DNA from: Taudactylus pleione
Lineage: Eukaryota; Chordata; Amphibia; Anura; Myobatrachidae
NCBI GenBank assembly: GCA_031769625.1
Contig: JAUIMM010000003.1
Span: 2,001,001 to 2,065,000 of the forward strand
Length of the DNA stretch: 64,000 nucleotides
Direction: 5' to 3'
Shown: one piece after another, positions 57,534-64,000 of the stretch
Numbering within the stretch: position 1 is the stretch's first letter
Layout of the letters: every line of letters starts with the position of its first letter
Notes under the pieces: model-generated
Told to the model about the DNA's origin: nothing
The model's database searches: none
Seen by the model: the letters and a program-made list of their open reading frames with translations, nothing else
Translations under genes and position numbers: made by a program

Positions 57534-58741
57534 TGGCAGGCGGCACTCAAATAGTTAACAAAAAATGATACGGAACCTCCGCAAGTCTTTGGTCAACGTT
57601 TCAATTCCACATACAGAATTTTCATCAGGACATAACATACATAGAGTACAGACACTTACCTATATACCCTCCACCAGACACCCAAATGTGAAGTGCTGAA
57701 AGAACCTCGCACACTGATGCCCGTCCAGGAACCAGTCGCGGCAGGGCTGACGTCATCAGCGGGAGCCCCGTAGCTAAGTGACACATATCAACAATAAGAA
57801 TGCAAACAGAGGCTAGCGCATACCAGTAAGTAACGTAGCGAATTGGTCAATTAGTGTACCAGGAACGTAATGACATATCTAAATTGAATAACCACAGATG
57901 AATCACACCAGCAATAAAATAATTATAACACACAGTTATCAATCTATTATCAAACTGACAATAACAGTTAGATAAGGTAAACTATTAGAAGCCAAATCTA
58001 AAATCAACATTGGGAAACAATGAAGTGCAGAACCATAAGAGCATGATATTCAGGCCGGGTCAAAAAACAAGGATACCAGTTTAAATGAAACAGTTAAGTA
58101 AACATTGCTCATTTAATCCTTTAGTGCTCATTGTCTCTAGTTTATAGATCCAACGAGCTTCCCTTTGCAACAATAATTTAGATCTATCTCCCCCGCGATG
58201 GTGCTCAGGGATATGATCTATCATTTTATATCTCAGTGAGCTTAGGTTATGTTTGGCATCTCTGCAGTGCTTAGCCACAGGTTGGTCAGAGGCCTTGCCA
58301 GCAATAGCCAAACGGATTGCACTCCTGTGCAGCGCCATTCTCTCTTTAAATTCACGTATTGTCTTTCCAATATAAAGAAGCCCACAGGGACATCGAATAA
58401 AGTACACCACAAATTTGCTTGCACAGGTAAGGATGTGATGTATCCGAATTTTCTTCCCTGTCAAAGGATGAGGGAATGAATCCCCAGTCTCCAGAAAGCT
58501 GCAAGTGGTACAGTTAAGACACCGATAATTAACAGTTTTTTTTGGTTAAAAAGTTAGTTTGTTTCTTCACCTTAGAGTCCCAACCAGTAATGTCAGTCCT
58601 AACGACCCAATCCTTGATATTCTTGGCTCTCTTATAACAAGGAACCAGTGATGCATTTTTAAGCAAGGGTAAATCATCCTCCTGATTGATTAGAGGCCAA
58701 AGTCTCTTAGCCCTGCGGGCTTCTTTATATTGGAAAGACAA
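57534..58741 (-). mobile_element. Penelope-like element 3' part with GIY-YIG endonuclease
   Basis: The minus-strand frame from 58741 reads RLWPLINQEDDLP, then CLNCTTCSFLETGDSF. After a frameshift near 58460 it continues with KIRIHHILTCASKFVVYFIR, CPCGLLYIGKT and EFKERMALHRSAIR. The VYFIRCPCG...YIGKT pair is the GIY-YIG signature and the preceding C..C and H pattern is usual in Penelope-like elements, which use this nuclease for integration. The C-terminal part LLQREARWIYKLETM follows, with a stop at 58081. Downstream, to 57534, is non-coding sequence containing a hammerhead-like motif. The reverse transcriptase is absent, so it is 5'-truncated. Confidence 0.92.
57592..57631 (-). ncRNA. Hammerhead-ribozyme-like motif (minus copy)
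   Basis: On the minus strand: GTC then CTGATGA, an AATTC/GAATT stem with an 8-nt loop and one extra A, then GAAACGTT and GAC. CUGAUGA and GAAA are the invariant core. GTC/GAC would form stem I, and GAAAC-GTT gives the very short stem III with predicted cleavage after GUU. Penelope-like elements are known to carry such hammerheads. Activity is not shown by sequence alone. Confidence 0.75.
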
Positions 58742-59590
58742 TACGTTAATTTAAAGAGAGAATGGCGCTGCACAGGAGTGCAATCCGTTTGGCTATTGCT
58801 GGCAAGGCCTCTGACCAACCTGTGGCTAAGCACTGCAGAGATGCCAAACATAACCTAAGCTCACAGAGATATAAAATGATAGATCATATCCCTGAGCACC
58901 ATCGCGGGGGAGATAGATCTAAATTATTGTTGCAAAGGGAAGCTCGTTGGATCTATAAACTAGAGACAATGAGCCCTAAAGGATTAAATGAGCAATGTTT
59001 ACTTAACTGTTTCATTTAAACTGGTATCCTTGTTGTTTGACCCGGCCTGAATATCATGCTCTTATGGTTCTGCACTTCATTGTTTCCCAATGTTGATTTT
59101 AGATTTGGCTTCTAATAGTTTACCTTATCTAACTGTTATTGTCAGTTTGATAATAGATTGATAACTGTGTGTTATAATTATTTTATTGCTGGTGTGATTC
59201 ATCTGTGGTTATTCAATTTAGATATGTCATTACGTTCCTGGTACACTAATTGACCAATTCGCTACGTTACTTACTGGTATGCGCTAGCCTCTGTTTGCAT
59301 TCTTATTGTTAATATGTGTCACTTAGCAACGGGGCTCCCGCTGATGACGTCAGCCCTGCCGCAACTGGTTCCTGGACGGCGTGGACGGGCATCAGTGTGC
59401 GAGGTCCTTTCAGCACTTCACATTTGGGTGTCTGGTGGAGGGTATATAGGTAAGTGTCTGTACTCTATGTATGTTATGTCCTGATGAAAATTCTGTATGT
59501 GGAATTGAAACGTTGACCAAAGACTTGCGGAGGTTCCGTGTCATTTTTTGTTAACTATTAGAGTTCCGCCTGCCATCTCTACCTACAATC
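58706..59590 (+). mobile_element. Penelope-like element 3' part, inverted partner
   Basis: The reverse complement of 57534-58387. It begins inside the endonuclease at GGGCTTCTTTATATTGGAAA (the LLYIGK codons), has MALHRSAIRLAIAGKA through LNEQCLLNCFI (stop at 59019), then the same non-coding tail. It differs from its partner by scattered bases (for example Ser to Pro and Leu to Gln in the open frame). It lacks the front of the GIY-YIG domain. The two ends meet at about 58705, making a palindrome with a 0.3-kb loop. Confidence 0.92.
59478..59517 (+). ncRNA. Hammerhead-ribozyme-like motif (plus copy)
   Basis: Same 40-nt sequence as the minus copy: CTGATGA at 59481-59487, stem AATTC (59489-59493) with GAATT (59502-59506), GAAA at 59507-59510, GTT at 59512-59514, and GTC/GAC closing at 59478-59480 and 59515-59517. 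The single unpaired A after the core is a departure from the ideal stem II. Confidence 0.75.
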
Positions 59591-59659
59591 TATATGCCAT
59601 TGAGGAAGGCACCTGTATTTTTTTGTTGAGTTTTGGTGATAGTGCCGAGAACCTTGGAC

Positions 59660-59662
<3 letters not shown>

Positions 59663-59706
<44 letters not shown>
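59663..59706. repeat. (TA)n microsatellite
   Basis: About 22 TA units, followed by imperfect ATAGATAGATAG. Confidence 0.98.
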
Positions 59707-59709
<3 letters not shown>

Positions 59710-59711
<2 letters not shown>

Positions 59712-60342
59712 TATATAGATAGATAGATTTATGCCTATATAGTGTCAACATTCATATTGTTGTGTATTTGCTATGTTGGGGTTATGAACCCACAAGGGTA
59801 ATCCAGAACCAACAGGGGAAGAGAGGAGGAGTGAGTGATACAGTGGTGAGCAGCAGCAGGTCACATGACATAGAACCGGTTGGAACCAGCAGCGGGTGAC
59901 GGAGGTAGTCAGTTAAGGCAGTTGCAGCGAGTCCTGAGGGAGCGTTCCCAGAGAGGAGTCCTTCGCTGGGATACCCACTGCCATTGGGAAGCTAACCAGC
60001 GGCTGCCAGTGCAGTGTTCCTGGCAGCAACAGAAGAGCTGTAGAGCAGAGAGACACACTACCCTCCGGAGCTTGTACGGTAACAGCCAGGGAAAGCGGAG
60101 CCAGAGGCGCAGCTACCATCTGATAAATAGTGCTGCAGGCAGAGTCGGTGGTGCAGCTGTTGGGGAGAGGGGACCACCCATTGCTTCCCTCCCCATGTAC
60201 TGACAGCCATCAAGGCGGTACAGAGCAAGAATTGAGACAGGCTTCATCTCCCCAGATGAGCAGTAAGGCAGACCCATGTCCCGATCACAGTGACGAATGG
60301 GGACTCAGTTAGAACCAGGCACAGCCTATGGGAGTGGTTATA
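59710..60342. other. Unassigned sequence, possible retroelement leader
   Basis: G/A-rich sequence continuing past the hairpin MITE to about 61200. The open frame 59880-60203 has no domain. It resembles untranslated LTR-element sequence in composition only. Confidence 0.3.
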
Positions 60343-60600
60343 ACTAGGGATGTGCAGGCTCAGATTAGTTCGGATTTGCATGCAGGGTTTGGATCTTTCC
60401 CTCCAAAAATCTGGTCTCAGAAAGAGGCAAAACGTCATCTTTCATGGACAAGCATCCTCATTCCTGGACAAAAGTCCAGGAATGATGATGTTTGTCCATG
60501 ACAGATGACGTTTTGCCTCTTTCTGAGACCCGATTTTTGGAGGGAAAAATCCGAACTCTGCATGCAAATCCGAACTAATCCGAGCCTGCACATCCCTAGT
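60343..60600. mobile_element. Hairpin MITE (near-perfect palindrome)
   Basis: The ends are ACTAGGGATGTGCAGGCTC and GAGCCTGCACATCCCTAGT. Almost the whole 258 bp is self-complementary, for example GAAAGAGGCAAAACGTCATC against GATGACGTTTTGCCTCTTTC. The centre is ATTCCTGGACAAAAGTCCAGGAAT. It is flanked by TA (or the longer palindrome TTATAA) on both sides. The short frames at both ends read the same peptide on opposite strands (MTFCLFLRPDFWRE). Confidence 0.9.
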
Positions 60601-61239
60601 TATAAGGGGAGGAGAGCCAGCGTTATCTCCAGCCTTTCAGGAGAATTCCGCATAATAAATTCAGCACAGCGTTACTGCTCTGCCCCCACACACTGCAGCT
60701 TACAGCCCAGGAGGATCTTATAGACTTATTAGAGAGCACAGATTTACTAAAGTAACATTAGCTACAGCCACCTACTGTGTCTGAAGTCATCTGTTTAGCT
60801 GCATGAAAGGGATTACAGTTAAAACAGCTATATAGGGAAAGTACTTCACATACAAAGTGCCTGGGCAACGATCTGAAACATAAACCACAGCAGCATTTAC
60901 ACCACCTTGTTAAACCTGTGGAAGTATCAAAACCATTCTCTAAAGTGCACCACCTTCAAGAAAAGCGCTGAACTATATTTTAAACAGTGATATTCTTACA
61001 TGATGTAGATTTAGTTACAGTAGATAGATAGGGAAATGGAGTGATGAATACATTTTTAAGAGTATATGGTACTGTGAATTTGGATGCAGTGTTGTCACAT
61101 TTGTTCACGTCTTAAACGTTGTTACACATCATCCTTTCTTTAATGTAAACAATTACAATGTAAATCTTCTTAGTATGTAATGCACGTTTGCCAAAGTAAC
61201 CAATTACATAATTAACAGGCAGCATTATAGTACACATCA
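60601..61239. other. Unassigned sequence
   Basis: Continues the sequence interrupted by the hairpin MITE. No gene or repeat is recognised. Confidence 0.35.
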
Positions 61240-61553
61240 CCTGGTTGAATTTGACACTGAAGTGCTCACAGTGCTTGCGGTAGGGTATAGTCAACCTCAA
61301 GCGCTGCGTTTGCTACCGATGGTACCCGATGTACAAATGGTTGCATACACTTCCTGGAGATGACATGCACAAGTGGGCGTCTTCAGACAGGCTGGTGGGT
61401 GTCTGCATACACAGGGTGATTGCATGCCAAGACATAGTGGGCGTGCTAATGCCTTGCTGTGTGATCGCCTGCCTTGCCTTCACTTAGCCAAATTTGCATA
61501 CGCTGGGAACGAGCGTACACATCTAGCGACCAGGTCTGAACCGGGCCCTTAGT
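61240..61553. mobile_element. MITE, family C, right part
   Basis: The CTCACAGTGCTTGCGGTAGGG, CTTCCTGGAGATGACATGC and CATAGTGGGCGTGC blocks end in CTAGCGACCAGGTCTGAACCGGGCCC, as in 32990-33258. The left end is diverged. Confidence 0.75.
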
Positions 61554-61587
61554 CCAGTGAGACTCTAGTACTATTCTCGATCCAGTC

Positions 61588-62278
61588 AAGTCCGGATCCA
61601 GACTGGTTCAGTCCAAGTCCGGATCCAGACTGGTTCAGTCCAAGTCCGGATCCAGACTGGTTCAGTCCAAGTCCGGATCCAGACTGGTTCAGTCCAAGTC
61701 CGGATCCAGACTGGTTCAGTCCAAGTCCGGATCCAGACTGGTTCAGTCCAAGTCCGGATCCAGACTGGTTCAGTCCAAGTCCGGATCCAGACTGGTTCAG
61801 TCCAAGTCCGGATCCAGACTGGTTCAGTCCAAGTCCGGATCCAGACTGGTTCAGTCCAAGTCCGGATCCAGACTGGTTCAGTCCAAGTCCGGATCCAGAC
61901 TGGTTCAGTCCAAGTCCGGATCCAGACTGGTTCAGTCCAAGTCCGGATCCAGACTGGTTCAGTCCAAGTCCGGATCCAGACTGGTTCAGTCCAAGTCCGG
62001 ATCCAGACTGGTTCAGTCCAAGTCCGGATCCAGTGCTGTTCAGTCCAAGTCCGGATCCAGTGCTGTTCAGTCCAAGTCCGGATCCAGTGCTGTTCAGTCC
62101 AAGTCCGGATCCAGTGCTGTTCAGTCCAAGTCCGGATCCAGTGCTGTTCAGTCCAAGTCCGGATCCAGTGCTGTTCAGTCCAAGTCCGGATCCAGTGCTG
62201 TTCAGTCCAAGTCCGGATCCAGTGCTGTTCAGTCCAAGTCCGGATCCAGTGCTGTTCAGTCCAAGTCTGGATCCAGTC
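61588..62278. repeat. 27-bp satellite array, two homogeneous blocks
   Basis: About 25 tandem units containing GTTCAGTCCAAGTCCGGATC. About 16 units to 62025 have CAGACTG before GTTCAG, and 9 units after 62030 have CAGTGCT. Within each block units are essentially identical. The 27-bp length keeps a frame open (LFSPSPDPV repeats), which is not a gene. Confidence 0.97.
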
Positions 62279-62289
62279 CGGTGTAGTCC

Positions 62290-62850
62290 AACCTTTGGTC
62301 TAATCTGGAGCAGTCGAAATCTGGTACTAGTCGGTTACAGCCCAAGTTTCCCAAAGTAGCTAGAGGTTTCAAGTCTCGTACATTTGTTCGGACCCCGGCA
62401 AATTAGTTTGTTCCTATATATATACCCCCCCAGCTTCCTTCTTCTATTCGCTTGCGCATCTCTCACACATGCGAAGAAACTTCATCAAGCCAGCGAGCTT
62501 CCAGCATGCGGCACCTTCTCCTATCATACTCTCTGAACCCAGCCTGAATTCACAAAAACCCACCAGAGTGACAGTTGAGCTCTCAAGGGGGAACCACAGA
62601 CTGACTGCTTAGTGTAATGCTCCCCCTTATATACCCCAGACTACCACAGCACAACCTGCCTTTTCCCTCCTGCATGGCGAGCCCTAGCATGCACTACCCT
62701 ATATTAACAGGAGGTAATTTCCACTGGGTGAGCTCGTGCCACTCCTGTTGCATTCTATGGTGCACTGACTTCTACCACAAGCAATGTAAATAAGCACTTC
62801 ATATAATATAATAAATGTTAACATTTATATATACAATTAAATTATTATAA
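62290..62850. other. Unassigned sequence
   Basis: No gene or repeat is recognised. A TATATATATACCCC stretch near 62417 resembles a TATA box but has no gene attached. Confidence 0.4.
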
Positions 62851-63250
62851 AGCTGGCCATACAGCTGCACGATTTCGGGCTGATTGCCCGATTTTCAATG
62901 AGTCATAAAATGGATCTTGTGAAAATCGTGTATTATTTTGGTAAGATAAGATCCGATGCGCGCTCCCGCAGCTCCTATAATCGGATCTTATGATCAGATG
63001 TGCAGCCCATATGTTCCACCGTATCGTGTGCAGATCGTTTCGTTTATTTTGTTCATTTGATCCATCGTGCAGCAATTCAAGTCATTTCAATGACTGCTTC
63101 CCTAATGAGCACGTGAGGCACAGGATCGATCATACGACAGATCCTGTGCTAAGAAAAACAACAAACATGCTGCCGGGACTGCCAGGGAGCTCCGGGGAAT
63201 CGTATGATGAATCTGATCTTATGCTGGTCGTGTAGGTGTATGGGCAGTAT
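62851..63250. mobile_element. MITE with GGCCATACA termini
   Basis: The left end AGCTGGCCATACAGCTGCACGAT and the right end GTCGTGTAGGTGTATGGGCAGT are imperfect inverted repeats. Inside are paired GATCCGAT / ATCGGATC and ATCGTATGATGAATC / GATCGATCATACGA motifs. Confidence 0.65.
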
Positions 63251-63657
63251 TAGTCATCCATTCACTGTGTACACATACCATATAATTTAAGTTTATACAT
63301 TTTAACAATTACTATAGTACCCTACAAACTTCCCTCTTGACTACTGAGGTGACTTTACACTATATTACATATAGGAATATTCCCGCACCAAGATTATTAA
63401 ATCAAGAATAATATTAAAGTGAGGATGCTATATAACATATTAGTAATCATTCAGATTTATTTTCCATACATTTGTGGTGCCACCTACTGATTAGAGTGTA
63501 TAGACCAAAACTTTTTCAAGAAGAAAGATAATCAGTTTCCATTGGTGCACTCACATCCTCTCATAACATATATTTAAAAAACAATTTTTATTAGATATAC
63601 CTTTAAAAAAGACCAATATCCTGTGGTCTCAATATATTCAGAGTGCCAAAATCCAAC
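63251..63657. other. Unassigned AT-rich sequence
   Basis: No gene or repeat is recognised. Confidence 0.4.
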
Positions 63658-63659
63658 TC

Positions 63660-63697
<38 letters not shown>

Positions 63698-63700
63698 GAA
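63658..63700. repeat. (ATT)n microsatellite
   Basis: About 13 uninterrupted ATT units. Confidence 0.98.
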
Positions 63701-63910
63701 AAGAAATATATTATTTTTATACAAATTGTATATCCTTAAATAAGGTTTAACAAGCGAAATATAATCTTAAAATCATAGAGATATAGGGTGTTAAAGAAAA
63801 TAAATTTTATAGCGAATAAAGAGTTATTAAAACCAATGCTGTGTGCTGTTTTTATTTATGAATTTGTAATAATTGAGTCACTGTGTGTGTTTTCAAAATA
63901 TGTATCTTTT

Positions 63911-64000
63911 AAGGTGCATACACACACAACGATGTTTTGAACGATTATTGTTAAACGATATCGTTTAACGATAATCGTTTGAAAAAATCATTCACCAAAC
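63911..64000. mobile_element. MITE left end, cut by window edge
   Basis: AAGGTGCATACACACACAACG leads into a strong palindrome (GTTAAACGATATCGTTTAAC, nested in ACGATTATTG / CGATAATCGT). It is the start of a terminal-inverted-repeat element whose other end is outside the window. Confidence 0.5.

Noticed and set aside
61588..62278. CRISPR array
   Set aside because: Units are contiguous 27-bp repeats without spacers, and the window is vertebrate.
62033..62359. Gene for a LFSPSPDPV repeat protein
   Set aside because: It is the satellite array read in one frame, without promoter, splice sites or homologous domain.
62410..62440. Promoter with TATATATATA box
   Set aside because: No transcript, downstream coding sequence or other core element; AT-rich runs are common here.

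Overview
The window is eukaryotic: vertebrate nuclear DNA, most probably from a frog or toad. It has one intron-containing vertebrate gene with consensus splice sites, two retrocopied fragments of vertebrate housekeeping genes, and a dense, deeply nested repeat load typical of amphibian genomes: short DNA transposons (MITEs), L1 and CR1/L2 LINEs, Penelope-like elements and Ty3/gypsy remnants. There are no operons, bacterial genes, tRNA/rRNA genes or CRISPR arrays. The anuran assignment is an inference from repeat style.

The host gene lies on the minus strand from about 56.95 kb down to 29.43 kb. It is a GT6-family glycosyltransferase of the histo-blood-group ABO / Forssman type. Exons supported here are a 76-nt membrane-anchor exon (56878-56953), a 57-nt stem exon (49168-49224), a 36-nt exon present twice (42483-42518 and 34918-34953), a 135-nt exon (31703-31837) and a 685-nt terminal catalytic exon (29434-30118). 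All joins agree in phase. Exon 1 was not found. The catalytic exon keeps the DXD metal site and has the residue trio Met-Gly-Ala where human B transferase has it, so UDP-galactose is the predicted donor.

Layout. 0-2.7 kb: MITEs and a 1.9-kb foldback. 3-10.5 kb: remnants of LINE and Ty3/gypsy elements with embedded RPLP0 and Y-box retrocopy fragments. 10.6-15.2 kb: minisatellites and LTR-like repeats. 15.5-23 kb: hAT transposase pseudogene, a CR1/L2 tail joined to a decayed L1, and a third LTR-like copy. 24-25.5 kb: a 30-bp minisatellite. 26-28.4 kb: MITEs. 29.4-57 kb: the glycosyltransferase gene, whose introns hold a near-identical 7.57-kb tandem duplication (32594-40158 and 40159-about 47728) and a CR1/L2 LINE split by an L1 insertion that itself carries a MITE. 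57.5-59.6 kb: two inverted Penelope-like ends, each with a hammerhead-ribozyme-like motif. 60-64 kb: a hairpin MITE, a 27-bp satellite and further MITEs.

The points most worth following up are the frame-preserving duplication of the 36-nt exon, the paired hammerhead motifs, the gene fragments lodged in Ty3/gypsy remnants, and several nested insertions where an intact related copy or the interrupted host element reveals the empty target site.
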